The notes below the pieces were generated by a model. It was not told where the DNA came from, made no database searches, and saw only the letters and a list, made by a program, of their open reading frames with translations. Shown here one piece after another: positions 1 through 12,242 of a DNA stretch of 64,000 nucleotides. Both the position numbers and the translations under genes were made by a program. Position 1 is the first letter of the stretch. Each line of letters opens with the position of its first letter. The DNA is from Topomyia yanbarensis (Eukaryota; Arthropoda; Insecta; Diptera; Culicidae): contig NC_080670.1 in NCBI RefSeq assembly GCF_030247195.1, positions 161,892,080-161,956,079 of the forward strand, in the 5' to 3' direction.

Positions 1-132
1 GGGGGGGGGGGGTTAGAGATATGCTACGTCATTTACAAGGGGGAGGTTAGAATTTTGTGACCAAATGCTACGAGGGGGGAGGGAGGGGTCGAAAATCGCC
101 AGAAAAAAGCTACGTCATTTGTGTACGGCCCC
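1..132. repeat. G-rich MITE-like repeat, copy 1
   Basis: This begins as a run of G at the window edge, followed by a G-rich stretch containing two same-direction copies of a GCTACGTCATTT motif and ending at GTACGGCCCC. Positions 21-132 are identical, base for base, to 9594-9705. No coding function is visible. The element may continue beyond the left edge. Its class is not resolved; the GACGTAGC-type motif and G-runs suggest a short nonautonomous DNA element. Confidence 0.7.
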
Positions 133-2951
133 CAAGTAGAAATAAATTCAATTTGGCGAATGTCCGCTTTTGGCATTACATTGCGGAAAAGTACTCTCCA
201 GTGCGAGACGAGCAAATGGATTCCAACGACAATCCCACCGGCTCAAAGAGTCATGATATCTATTAAAACACAATAAAATAACATATTACAATCATAAACA
301 TTCGTGTAATCCACCTCGAAAGTCATCCTACACACATTCCAACAATTCACGATAAAAATCCCAACAGAAAATAAGCCACTCCGGGGCCATTCCTATGAGA
401 ACCGCTGGGGCATTCTTCGGGAGTAATTGCACGTATGAGATTGTGTTCGCAGTTCAAGTGAGTGTTGATATTATTATTTTTGTTGCATGGTTTCCATTCC
501 CCTCAGGCGCTAGACGTCGTGCCGACCAGCTAGGAAAAGAAAAAAAAGACTCCGAGGGGTGATACTTCCGAGATAATAAAAATCTTCAGTCTCAAGGCAT
601 CCTTAGATCCACCAGCCATAGAAAGCAAAGGAAGCGGAAGAATCTGAAACGATAATATTATTAAGGTAAGCCTCTTTTATGGCCCGCAGGATACAAGAGG
701 AGCATGCGAGTGGGGTGGATGATGATTTTTTTCTTCGCCCCAGTTCGACTACGAACCCGGAACAACGTGGCCCCACAAGTCGCATGATTGTTTGGATTGT
801 CTCGTCTTTCACTGTCGAACTCGAAGAAAGGTGCGTAACGATTTATGTCACCACTTTTGGACAGACCGAAGGACACGCATTGCCCCGACAGGAACAGATC
901 GCGACGAAAGGGACGAAGACTTAGAAACGGTTTTCTATTAAGCCTTTATAATGTTGACTTTATGAATAGGATGATAGCATTTAAGTTGCTCCTTACATAA
1001 GGGTTCTTTCTTGAAAGGAGCATCTGCTGTTATCCCGTTGAAACCTGCAATCTTATCAAGAAAAGGAAAACCTCAGCAACATGCTCATTCTTCCGTATAG
1101 GTCCCATAACCCATATGCCACGGTTCAACAGGAGATGGTGAATTCTCCCATGTCGGATGAAACCCAACCACACCGAACGGAAGGGTCCGTTTTTGCGGAC
1201 GTACTTCCTTCCAGTTGAAGACGGGCTGACGATTTGTACTGTTGACTAACCAGAAAATTATATGGACTTATGGAATTTGGAGAATTTTATTACAAGCAGT
1301 TTTACAGCCACTTCAATCACATAAACGAAGCAGACTGGGCTGAGAAGGCCATTGCAGTGTGGAGAGTGATTCGACCGGAAGAAACACACAGGCGGGTTGG
1401 GCTTTGTCATCGTCTGGGGCAACGTGACGCTCGAGAGGGTGTTATCCAACAATGTGTCTCGAGCGGGAGAGTGGCTTGTCCCGAGATGAATTTAGAAAAA
1501 AGGACATTGATGTGGTTATTTTTTATTTAAAGTGTGAAGTCATCTAGGATATCTCGGTTGTGATTTGATGTCTACATAGATTGATTACCGAATCATTCTT
1601 TATATAAATTTTTCGATTTTTCACGACTTTCAAGATAATAGACATTTGAGCAGCTACATGCTACAAGACATGCTACAAGAGATATTGGTCGGGTAATTTA
1701 TAATGATTTACGCAAAAAATGTTTAGAAGCAACGCTCATCTATACAGCTTTGAATAATAGTATTTTTCTGTATTTTAAAGCACCTGATGGTAGTAGTTTA
1801 AATAAACTTTAATCTCCATTTTAACATAACCATTAAAAACAAACATTTTCCCATCTCATCCCTACTCATATTTATAACATTCCCTACAAGTAGACCGTAT
1901 TACTACCGAATCGACACTTGTCCCCGTCAGCAGCAAAATCGCTGGAATGCAAAATTGACATCATAAATCAAAACCGCATAATAATCCCTCAGTGCCACCA
2001 TCAATTCGTCGTCAGCATCGTTATTGGTCGACCGGCGGCGTACATCAAAAGCCCTTCGGGACCGGTAAACCCATTTCTAATCGAATAGTTCCCATTCGTC
2101 AAGCAACACGGCGTGGTGTCTGTGTGTGTATGTGCGCGTAAACGATACGCATATCCGACGATAACCAAACCCCACAAAGGACAACATGTTCCCATTGCTA
2201 CTAATGCTCATTTCAACCCACACCGCACTGTTTTCCGGTAACACCAAGTTCACCAGTAAAACCTGGCCACAAATCGCTTTCCTCCCACGATCGGTGGTGG
2301 CTTTGATGGATTGGAGCTGCGGAATGGAGTACGCGGTTTGGTGTTTGGCGGTGGTGATAAATATTTGCGGGTAAATTTGAATATATCTGCTTCGGCTGCT
2401 TCCGATACGTTTGCGTGTCAGAGGAATCATAGTAATAAAGTCATATGATATCTGTTTTACATAATGTTGAACTGCCTCACAAAGGGATGTTACGTCAAAC
2501 TTGTTGTGAAAAGGGGGTATTAGATTGCACTATTGCTCATTGTCTTAATATGGGTACTTAATGCTTTTTGCAAATTCTAGGAACTACAAGAATCTTTTTT
2601 CGTTTTTTTAGAATATCTCACGAAATCATCTTGCCTTTGCGTGTACCTTTCTTGTAGGGTAGACGCTCCCTTATTTATCTCATAAGTAGCACGCTTACGG
2701 AAATGTTTGATTATTCTGCTATAGAACTAGTGGCCCACATCAAATTACATCACAGAGAAAACACTGTAGAAAATTACCTAGTGGGCCGATCCTTTTCAAA
2801 CTTTCGAAAAATAAAATATAACCCATTAGTATGCTTTTGGCGTATTACTTCATTCAACTTCAATACCATAACCGTACGCTCGCATCTTGCGTATAACTCC
2901 ACTTATTAGGTTCTGTACAACATCTGGCTGCAGCTCCTTCTGTACGGAAAC
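133..2951. other. Intergenic stretch, nothing recognised
   Basis: No protein family, RNA gene or repeat was recognised here. Two stretches are more GC-rich than their surroundings: about 1080-1530 and 1900-2430. An antisense reading frame at 2077-2430 (117 codons) and a small plus-strand frame at 1081-1218 have no recognisable domain and could be chance. The rest is AT-rich, mosquito-like intergenic DNA. Confidence 0.4.
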
Positions 2952-3520
2952 CTACTTTATGTCTTCCTCAGATTTGACCTCCTTGGGATGCTTCCGTAGT
3001 GCCTGCTTCATAATTGCCCATTGTTTTTTGGTGAACCTTAGTTCCGGTGCGTAGGGGGGTTCATGTCCTTTGGTACGAAAGTGACCCCGTTGGCTTCGTA
3101 CTACTTCAGGAACAACATTTGAATAGTGGCACGAAGCTAGATCCGGCCAGAAGATCGTAAGGCCCTCGCGTTGCTTCAACAGAGAAAGCAAACACTTCTA
3201 CACACTTCTTGAGATAAGTCTCTCTTCACTTTGTACGTATGTAGGTCCTCCAGGTCCTTGGCTCTCTGAACGAAAGGCTTGAACAGATTCAACTTTTTGA
3301 CCACTTCCCTGACCGAAGTATTGGGATTCCGTTTAAACGCTTTTACGACACGCTTGTGATCCTGATCACTAATAGAACATCCATTCTGACCGCATTTCTT
3401 CTTCCGATGCTCAGAGTTTGGTAGTAACGTTTAATCACACGACTCACCGTTGGCTGCACGATTCCAAGTTGTTTTCCAATGTCCTGATAAGAGAGTTATG
3501 TTGCTTAAGCTCAAAAAATA
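2952..3520 (-). mobile_element. Mariner-family transposase relic, internally deleted
   Basis: Reading leftward from about 3520, the frame first gives a mariner-type helix-turn-helix region (QLGIVQPTVSRVIKRYYQ, about 3495-3420). It continues in broken frames and then jumps to the C-terminal catalytic part (IFWPDLASCHYS, then PPYAPELRF and WAIMKQALRKHPKEVKSEED) at 3150-2952. The spacing to the first catalytic aspartate is missing, so the middle of the transposase is deleted and stops interrupt the rest. The wording is closest to the mosquito ITmD37E group of Tc1/mariner transposons. It is non-functional and abuts the 3' end of an R1 relic, which it probably invaded. Confidence 0.85.
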
Positions 3521-3540
3521 AAACTTCGACACCAATTTCA

Positions 3541-4975
3541 CTAAAAAAATACTTCCTGAACCTGCTTCAGGAAGTGGTCCGATAGGAGCAGTGTCCAGCG
3601 GAAGCTCACCTTTCCGTGCTTTTCTGACCCACGTCGACAAGTTTGGGATAAACCAGTAGGTCCACCTTTCTTTCTCCGTATTGTCCCATTCCTGCTGCCA
3701 CGTCGCCATCGAATCTTCCTCACGTTTCTAGTGTTTCTTCGATTGTAGCAATGGATATCATCCGCCAGGGTGATGTAGATGGGGATCATCCAGGCGATAA
3801 CGCATGCTACCTCCGACGATATTGTTCTGTAGGCGCTCGAAACTAGTGCGGCCACCAGCCGGAACGTGCTGTTCAGCTTTTCGCGGTTCCGTTTAATTTT
3901 CAGCGCCGCACCCCAAGCAGGAACCCCATATCGCAGTATCGATGACGAAACACTAGGTAGTAGACGTCTCGTGCTGCTTCTTGAACCGCCTACATTTGGC
4001 ATGATCCTCGCTATTGCGTTCGTTTCCTTCGCCGATTTTTTACAGGCGTAGTCGACGTGGTTGTTGAAGCTCAATCGGTCGGCGACTATCACTCCACATT
4101 GCTTCAGCGCATTATAATGGACATTATAAAAAAGTAGTGTTCGATATTATTTATTGACTGAAAAGTCGAATATACCCCTCTTCTGCCCTACGTTCGTCCT
4201 GTACAGCAGCACTCTACTCAGGACAGTCTGCACTCACCCTCCGTGCGTTTCGTCAACTTTTTCTTCTAATTCTTTCCAGGAGTTTTCCAAGTGTGTCCAG
4301 CTAACACATAGGCCTATACGAGGCGGGATCGCTCGGTGACTTCCCTGGCTTTGGTAGCAACACCAGCTTCGGTACCTTCCATATTTCGGGGGAATTGCCT
4401 TTATCTAGTCACTTCTGCAGTACCACTCTGGACACGTCCGGATATGCCAGGACTGCAGCTTTCAGCGCCAAGTTTGGTATTCCATCCGGAACGGGGGGTT
4501 TCTTTGATATTAGTCGTACCGACGCTTCTTTGAGCTCGTTGATAGGCACTTGCCACTCGTCTGTGTTTGCTCCTTCTTCTTAGCAGTACGGTGTCGGCTC
4601 AGGTCAGGTAGTTAGATCGTGCTGCGATTATCTTTAGCTTATCCCCGCACAGCGTCTACTTCTCAGAATAGCTCATTATGGCAAACTGGCTTGCTAAGCT
4701 TGCTTTCCCGTTTTAAAGCGGTCCTAGCTTCCCGAAACATCGCTTGCGCTTCTGAGACAAGCAGTATGTAACGTACTGAGCTACTCATTTAATCAGTAAG
4801 CTGGACGCCGTCTACGACGTGGTTCTAGTTTGCGCATCATTGTAACGTCACAATCCTTCTTGTTAGATCAGCCGCATCAACGTTCTTGATTTCGCTGTCC
4901 GGCCGAAATGACTCATCAAAGAGGTTTTTGTTGAAGGCTTTCGTCTTCCACTTTAGCTTGATCTAGCAGACGAAC
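3541..4975 (-). mobile_element. R1-clade non-LTR retrotransposon relic
   Basis: On the minus strand the pieces read in order through an R1 ORF2. First is the pre-RT linker (FREARTALKRESKLSK near 4740-4690). The RT N-terminus follows (PPVPDGIPNLALKAAVLAYP, then LVLLPKPGKSPSDPA near 4500-4320), and then the post-RT region (DRLSFNNHVDYACKKSAKE, SSSILRYGVPAWGAALK, ISSEVACVIAWMIPI) from 4092. The central RT with the YADD box is missing, because the sequence jumps from about 4150 to 4092. Frameshifts and stops are present. The 3' end stops at the mariner relic. R1 elements are known to insert in 28S rDNA, but no rDNA is visible, so this is a dispersed dead copy. Confidence 0.85.
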
Positions 4976-6079
4976 CAAGTTAAATTCGTGTAAAAGGTTA
5001 GCGCAATAATAATTATAGTTTTTAGTACTAGTGCAACATTGTCATGTTCCAGTCGTATGTCTATCTGTGTAAGTGTTCGTCTGAGTGATAGCTGGGTCAG
5101 GAAATCGATGCAGAACTGGCGTATATGATAGAATAGTGGGTAATTTATTATCTCGAGTGCAATTAGGATTCGTTGGTCACTTTTCTCTGCTGTTCAATTC
5201 GAACATTCAATTCGATTCATTTGAGATTATTGGATTCGATAAATTAAGGTAAAATTAATTTACCGGTCAGCATAGCAAGATAAAATTCTATCAGAATACA
5301 ATTGTCATTAATGGTAAATAAAAATCATTTTCTGGTATTTAGACCGGTTCAAGTAGTTTGATTGCATGCTACATGTGCTCTTTTGTTCTACTTCCTTAGT
5401 CTGTTTTTGTTGTAATTCTATTAGTTTGTTTTTTCACTAATTATATGCACCAAAAATAGTATCGGTCAATTTATCCACTTCTAATTTAACTCTTTACGTC
5501 TTTTTTGCTTTATTCAGCTTGCTATGATTCGTTTTATTACAGTATCTTAAATCTGATTCATACTAACACTCACTAACGCAATCAATTGCATATTCTCTCA
5601 CATACACTCACAATCTCACCCATTCCAAACGCTCGTTTCTTTCGCGGTAACACAAACCTGGTTACAAATCCGAACATGCAATTGTAATTGTCCACACATA
5701 CTTACACCTGCAATCTCGCAATTAAAACACCCTAGGCGATTAAGTGAGCATTTTATAAACGCGGTCTCAAGCATTAACCAACCGCTGGCGCGATCATTAA
5801 TGGGTCACGACCGGAAATTCTATCCTCGGTCCTAGCAGCCTAGGCTTATGCCTTCAGTTGAACCAATCAAAAAATGACACTCATATATCACTAGACAACA
5901 CGTTCCATGGCGACATGACCGGAAGTCGGTGATTGTGCTATCGATTTGACAAATCAATTTCTGAATTTTCAGCAAAAAGAATCTGTCAAACGGTTGAAAC
6001 TAAATTACTGAGCTTTCAGCATTTTGATTTGCTGAACTTTTATCCCAAAATTTTGGTGTGATACGTCCTTGACGCTCTC
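4976..6079. other. AT-rich intergenic DNA
   Basis: No gene, RNA or repeat unit was recognised. Composition is strongly AT-rich with no long open frame. Confidence 0.4.
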
Positions 6080-6306
6080 GGAAATCGACAAAGTTGCTGA
6101 TCCGCTTATTTTTCAGCTTCTGATTCTGCAGGATTTCAAACCGGATCTATGCTCCCCGATCTCAGTGGTAAATGCTATCCAAGAAACCTGAGAGTTGGTT
6201 AGTTTGTTCGAAGACATGAATCAGTGCATCATCCACGCCAAGCGAGAGACCATCATGCAGAAAGATATCCAACTGGCTCGCCGGATTCGCGAAGAACCTT
6301 AATAGC
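6080..6306 (+). pseudogene. Histone H3 pseudogene, C-terminal part
   Basis: Plus-strand frames resemble the histone-fold half of histone H3 in the right order. First is an alphaN-like segment (RKSTKLLIR, about 6090). After a frameshift come DFKPDLCSPISVVNAIQET (6136-6192), an in-frame [22 protein letters not shown], and [17 protein letters not shown], ending at TAA near 6301. Functional H3 has [34 protein letters not shown] and no such stop. The copy has a frameshift, a stop, a small deletion and many substitutions, so it is dead. The N-terminal tail is not recognisable. It could derive from canonical H3 or an H3 variant; the substitutions do not clearly point to the centromeric type. Confidence 0.8.
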
Positions 6307-7678
6307 AACTTCCTACTCATACTCGTTTCAAGACGTTTCTGTAAGCGATACATACGACTAACGCGCGTAGTGACTTCTAATACATAACCCGTAATAAACC
6401 CTTTTTTCAACTTCTACAAATCGCTTGCCAGATCAGAAATTTTAGAGCAAATTTCCACATCCTCTTAACTCGATCATTATCTGAATCGGTAAACTTGGAC
6501 TTGCCGCCGCTTTATATTCCTATTCATGGACGTAAGTTTCGTCCTCCATCACGATGAAACACGATTTGATGAGCAACTTCGTGTAAAGTTTCGTGAGGCG
6601 GGTTTTTCGGATGACGGAATTTCAGGTGAGTAGCAGAATATGACAATCTCTGATGGTGCTAGAAAACGCCAAATAGAACTCTGCATTTTTAATGTTGTAC
6701 CTAGAATAAATTGTAACTTGTAAATAAATAACAAAAATTAAATTCAATATCAATTATTCAATAATGTAATACAATATACTATAGATTTATCAGGGGATCG
6801 TTGAAGAATCCAGAGGCGGAATCAAAGCAATTCAGCAATGCACTGTAAACAAAGGTAGTTTAGACTACTGAGAAAGTGCAAATGAGCCAGTTCCTTAATT
6901 TCGACTGTTTTGGAAAATCCATCTAACACAAAAATCCCATTAAGGGAAAGTTTTTATTTTATTTTCTTGCGGCTCTAGGACAGAATTTCCGTACTTTTAG
7001 CAGAAGGAAATTATATTCTAGAATGAAATAAGTGTTTTCTAACAAATTTCTTAAATTTAGAAATAATTAAGTTTTTCTCGTTGATTCAGATTGGGATGAA
7101 AATGTCAAAGTTGAGTACATTTTACTCAAATAACAAATACGCAAAATAACCATTTCGTATTTTCAATATAACTACAAATTTTCCATGCACGATAGCGACG
7201 TGCCATACAAATTTTGTCATAAACACACACTCATGACACGTGTGAGTACGACTTTTGTTTACATGTTCAATATAGTCAAACGATCATCGCAATAATTAAG
7301 AGATCAATACAGAATAGGTAGAAGCATCAATTGTGTCTGAATTGTTTCTACCATTTATAAGTTTCATGTTTTTGGTTCTCAAAATGTTCGTTTTTTCTCG
7401 AAATGTGCTGAATGGCGCTTGTCGTACGATAGCACTACGGTGACGATCCATAAGCTCAGTTGTCTAAATGATCCGCGTCGACTCTTCAACTCCTAGGTCT
7501 TTTTTAATATTCTTCGACGTCCGACTCATGACTTTTTCACTTGAAACGTTAAAAATTTACTGGTTACTCACGACTTGGGTACTCGAATAAAAACTTATTC
7601 TTTAACAAATCGCTTCTATGCAAATATTGAGTAGTTTTAATGAGAGTGTATGTTTCGCCGAGTTTGGTTGCTAAAAAT
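6307..7678. other. AT-rich intergenic DNA
   Basis: No coding or repeat family was recognised. Short antisense frames near 6549-6734 have no family resemblance. Confidence 0.4.
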
Positions 7679-7680
7679 TA

Positions 7681-7891
7681 TTCTGGTTGCAGTTGAAAGC
7701 TGAAAAATCCAATCAGCGACAATCGTATTTGCTCTGGTTCTAAACAATGGAATCACGTCGGAACTAGTGCGCTGTTTTCGTACAATGATGCGCTATCCAG
7801 CGCACTACTTCCGACATCATGGATTAGCACTAAAGTGGAGAAAACCCGTTTGTCGCTGGATGGATTTTCCAGCTTTCAACTGCAACCAGAA
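7681..7891. mobile_element. Palindromic MITE with TA flanks
   Basis: The two ends are long inverted repeats. Reading inward, both give TTCTGGTTGCAGTTGAAAGC followed by TG(A/G)AAAATCCA(A/T)(T/C)CAGCGACAA, about 43 bp. The inner part continues the palindrome, with GTCGGAA.TAGTGCGCT facing AGCGCACTACTTCCGAC. TA dinucleotides flank both ends (7679-7680 and 7892-7893), the target duplication expected of Tc1/mariner-type MITEs. A fragment of the same element (ACTACTTCCGACATCATGGA) recurs at about 12720. Confidence 0.8.
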
Positions 7892-7893
7892 TA

Positions 7894-9190
7894 TTTTACA
7901 CTAACTCTCTTCCGTGTTTTTGTAGCTCCTACCTTAACTACGAGATCCGATTCGCGCGTAATTAAAGGTCTTGATTTTTGACATCGCATAAACGTCGGAA
8001 GATTTAGGAGAGTAGAAATTTAAATATCGATGGGTTTCTTAGTAATTAGTTAGGCACCCCATTTTCCGAGATAGATAGCAGGAATCCAAATCCAGCCAAA
8101 ACTGCGTGGAACAATCGTGTTGCTGTTTTTCCCGACGCTTGTTTACGTAAATTTCCTGGTTGACAGTCCTGATTTTCAAGTCACAGTACCTACGCACACA
8201 TATGGTCGATAATGTATAATGGATAAATCTGTCTAACAGATGGTATGATTAAAAGAATCGCCGCTAGATAGTGATAATACGCAGAGGGAATTTGAATTTA
8301 ATAGTTTAATGTTTTATTGAGTAAATTGCTCTCGGTGTCATATCTGATAAATCTGTGGTGCCACTAACATCGACATATATATTTGTTTCTATAATATGCT
8401 TTAAACACGTTGAAGTTAATACTCTTTCCCACAGCCGACCAAAACAGTATAAACTGTCAAGAAATTAGTGACATAAATTCATAATTATCTCGAATTCCCA
8501 CATAACCTATAGCTGCAGGATACGCCCCAATAAAATAACATTAGCTCACATTCGTTCGCCATTCCCCGGCAACCCTTGTGGGATAGGCAGACAAGCGTGT
8601 CCCAGAACAGCACCTTCGAACGCCCATTAGTGGTGGCATCTGTCTGCGTAGATGAGCACACAAAGTCAGCCATCCTGGCCAAATTAGGAACGTGTTCAGA
8701 ATTCAGTTGCACGTATGAACGTACAACTAACTGGGAAAGTCACATGTCGTCGAACGGCACGAATCACTAATAGGTTCTGGCGTTATCTCGTGGCGCTCAA
8801 CTACCACCACCCTTCCGGCGTGCGCCAGTTGCTCTGGAAATCCTACAGATTAACGTCGACACATCATCATATTGGTCGGGTCACATCTCACCGTACGGCA
8901 ATGGTCTTCCGTTACATCGGGGTTTATGGCAACGAGTTGACGAGCAGATAATTTCGGCGAAACATGTCGATATGATTAGGAAAATTATGGAATTTTGTGA
9001 TTGTTCTCCCTTTTACTGGAAGACTTACTGGGTGGGAATTTATTGATGCATGTCTCCTTCCACAAATAGAAAGCGACAGCTAATTATTCTTACTAACACG
9101 TGATGGGATTAGGATTTTTGTTGTCGCTGTCCGTAAGATACGACTAAAAGTGCTGAAGTCAATTTTAAATGGCAAGTCTTATTGATCAAC
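7894..9190. other. Intergenic, unidentified
   Basis: About 8485-8960 is GC-richer than its surroundings and has small open frames on both strands without recognisable domains. It might be a remnant of an LTR or another element, but nothing decisive is visible. The remainder is AT-rich. Confidence 0.35.
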
Positions 9191-9193
9191 TGC

Positions 9194-9306
9194 AAAGGGG
9201 TCATGCATAAATGACGTAGCATTTTAGGGGGTAGGGGGGATATACCAAATTTGTGACGAAGTGTGACGAGGGGGAGGGTAGGGTCAGAAGTTGTGCGACG
9301 TAGCAT
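9194..9306. repeat. G-rich MITE-like repeat, diverged copy
   Basis: This stretch has the same vocabulary as the repeats at 1-132 and 9576-9705. An inverted ATGACGTAGCATTTT start is followed by a GGGGGTAGGGGGG run, TTTGTGACGAA, CGAGGGGGAGGG and a final GACGTAGCATT. It is an older member or a related family. Confidence 0.6.
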
Positions 9307-9575
9307 TAAGTTTAAATTTTTTGACGGGCATCAAAACCCATTAATTAGAGAAAACAATTTAGTGTTCCTTCATTCCTAAGTTGCTTTTCACGCGGTTTTT
9401 GACATGTAAAATTCTAAACAAAACTATCCACAATATATTTGTCATGGGCTTTTTTTGTAGGCAATTTGCTGTTATAATGAAAATGTTGATAAAAGTCGTA
9501 AAAAACATTTTGTAAGGACATATATTTGAAAGAATTGAAAAAAATTGAATTTTTCATCTCCCGGTTGCGTTGCGT

Positions 9576-9705
9576 GGGGGGGGGGTTAGGGAAATGCTAC
9601 GTCATTTACAAGGGGGAGGTTAGAATTTTGTGACCAAATGCTACGAGGGGGGAGGGAGGGGTCGAAAATCGCCAGAAAAAAGCTACGTCATTTGTGTACG
9701 GCCCC
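9576..9705. repeat. G-rich MITE-like repeat, copy 2
   Basis: Positions 9594-9705 are identical to 21-132 over 112 bases; the G-run on the left is slightly shorter. Perfect identity over a non-coding stretch implies recent movement or recent duplication. Confidence 0.8.
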
Positions 9706-10718
9706 AAAATAGAATGATTCGAATGGAAAGTTAGAAAGCGTACACTAACAAACTGAGCTATGACTACAGTCTTTAGAAAATTTCGCATTCGTTAGTATAG
9801 CAGTCTCAACTCGAAAACGAATTGACAGATTTCGTTAATCACTTCACAGTTTCATGTATTACTAAAACCTTTAAAATTCTTTACTGATTTTGCAAGATAT
9901 TAAATCGGATAACAAATATATATAACAATTCAGATGTTTTTTTATATATTCAGTATTCTTATTCAATACTTTGCAAAAAAAACAACAAATATATTTGATT
10001 TGACATATTGTTTCACTGAACTTATGCAAATATTTTCGAAAGTTTGTTCAAATTAATCGAAAGAAAATTAAACTTTTAAAGAGCGCGTCAAGATCAATTC
10101 AAACATTTTAGAAAACTATAAAAATTCAGCTATCAGAATAATTCAAATCGTAATTTCATGACGTAATTTCGGTAAAATTATAGCCAGCCAGCGTTAGCCC
10201 CTCTCGCGTTGACTACCTTGTCTGCCTGTACAAGGTGGCACTGACATCCAATCATGTGGTAAGACTGCGTCACAGGACCTGAGCTGGCCTCATCCATGCC
10301 ACACCATCTACCACCGGGACAGTGCGCATGTCGTCAGCAGTTCCCCTTAGTTGCTCGAGTGCTAGACTTCTCCTTTGCTACGTACCCGGGTAAAATAATA
10401 AATCCAGGCAACTGGCATCCCTATCTCTACATACAGAGTTTGACAATAGGCAACATCGTTTTTCCACCGATCGATGGGGGTCAGTTTGACGTCAAAATCG
10501 CTTAAAATGTCATCAACAAACAATAGTAGCAGTAAACAAAAGAAAACAATGAACACTTTAACTGATTTGATGTAAACTAAAGTGCTCCTCGTTCGTATTT
10601 AGAATTAATTTCGTTACAAGCAAAGTTCTTATGTTGGCTACGAAAACATGACGTCACGTCACCCTCTTGAATAAATCCAATCGAAACAGTACCTACTATG
10701 TATAGCCCAATCTACTAT
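9706..10718. other. Intergenic, unidentified
   Basis: AT-rich to about 10190, then a GC-richer block (10190-10500) with a short open frame (10296-10505) that resembles no family known to me. Confidence 0.35.
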
Positions 10719-10726
10719 ACACAAAC

Positions 10727-11152
10727 CAAAGAGAATAGGGAAAGAGACGAAGAGTAAAAATCAGTCAAAACGGCAACACTCCCTTTATGATGATTTCAAC
10801 ACTAGAATTTTGGCAACCGCTTTCACAGGCAGCACTTTAAATGACTCCTATTATATTTTGAAAACAAACCGTATGTCGATCGTTGGATATGTTTATCAAA
10901 CGATGCGCATGCGAAACAAAGAGATGAAATAATTCTAAAGCTTGTTTTTACTCATACATATACTCTAAAATGCACCTCACAATCACGATTGAACCAAATT
11001 CTGACGAAAATTGAAATTTATTTTTTGATAGATGTACAATACTTATCTCCTCCAACTCAGGCGTGAGTAATGTTTATTTACATTGCACGATTGGTCTGCT
11101 CAATAAGGTATTTTTGGCTTCACACTATTCGTCTCTTTCCCTATTCTCTTTG
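10727..11152. mobile_element. hAT-like MITE with 8-bp target duplication
   Basis: The ends are 25-bp inverted repeats beginning CAAAGAGAATAGGGAAAGAG and continuing ACGAA. Both sides are flanked by ACACAAAC (10719-10726 and 11153-11160), a perfect 8-bp direct repeat. An 8-bp duplication is the hallmark of hAT transposons. The 426-bp interior has no transposase, so the element is nonautonomous. Confidence 0.85.
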
Positions 11153-11204
11153 ACACAAACCAACTGTTAGCCTTTTTCATTTTTCTTTTTGAACCTCCTA
11201 CACT

Positions 11205-11970
11205 GATAAAATCAAGTACCCATTAATGGGTAGAAAACTACTCATTTTCATTAAAAGTGGAATAACCCATTAAATGGGTAAAGCGTTTGTACCCATAAAT
11301 GAGTACAGACCTTGTACGTCAACCTGGGTATGTTTCACCCATTATTTTTCGCAGAACTGTTACAACAAAATGCGTAAAAAATACCCATTCATGAAATTCG
11401 CGCCAGAATGAAAAATACTGTCAATAGAATTATTTCTGAATTTAAAAAAAATATAAAATAACATTCATTTCACATTATTGTTTCCTTATAAAAGTATAGG
11501 AATCTAGATAGAAATCCTATTCTAAAAGTACTTAACAAAATAAAACCGCCAACTGGATATATTTTTGATGGCTGGATCTTTTGGCTGCTCTAAAAATGCC
11601 AAACTGGCGCATATTTCAACATCCTCAGTAGTCTAAACAGACGTTGTTTTCGGAGCATTGCCGAAATGTTCCATTTCCGCCACGGACACCGATGCAGAGC
11701 GATAATTTGCAGGTTCCACTACGATCCTTAGTTTGCAGGTTAACTCGCTTGAAATAATGCTTAAGGATTTTTCACCCATTATCAAGATCAATATACCCAT
11801 TGACATTACCTCATCGAGTAGTTGTGAAATGGATAAAAAGTACATAAAAAAAAGAAAAGAAGGATAAAAAGAAACAAAAAATACCCATTTTTTTGACAGT
11901 TCGAATAACTTCCGAAAATGGGAAATTTGAATACATAAAATGAGTAAAGTATTTTTACCGTGTACACTCC
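11205..11970. mobile_element. Possible MITE rich in TACCCATT/AATGGGTA motifs
   Basis: Both ends carry related inverted sequences: CACTGATAAAATCAAGTACCC on the left, and CACGGTAAAAATACTTTACTC on the reverse strand at the right. The motif ACCCATT or its complement recurs many times between them. No protein coding is seen. The exact boundaries and the target duplication were not resolved. Confidence 0.45.
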
Positions 11971-12242
11971 AACTATTATAATGCTATGCAATGACATTTA
12001 TAGCTAGCCCGGTAATGGAAAATTGCCTACCATTTATCACAGGTAACAATGTTCGACGTATAACTTGGCCCCTCTGTCTAAACTGTAACTTACGACATTA
12101 GATTAAATGGGCAATTCAAAATCGGATTCTTGACGGATTCCTCCGACAGCCAGTTCGATTTAGTTGTTTTTACTTGCATTTCAGGCCAAGAGATGGATGA
12201 TGAATTGAGTGGAACATTTTACTGTAAAAACAATATTGTTGG

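Noticed and set aside
2077..2430. 117-codon minus-strand frame as a gene
   Set aside because: No recognisable domain, signal or splice context, and an overlapping plus-strand frame of similar quality exists.
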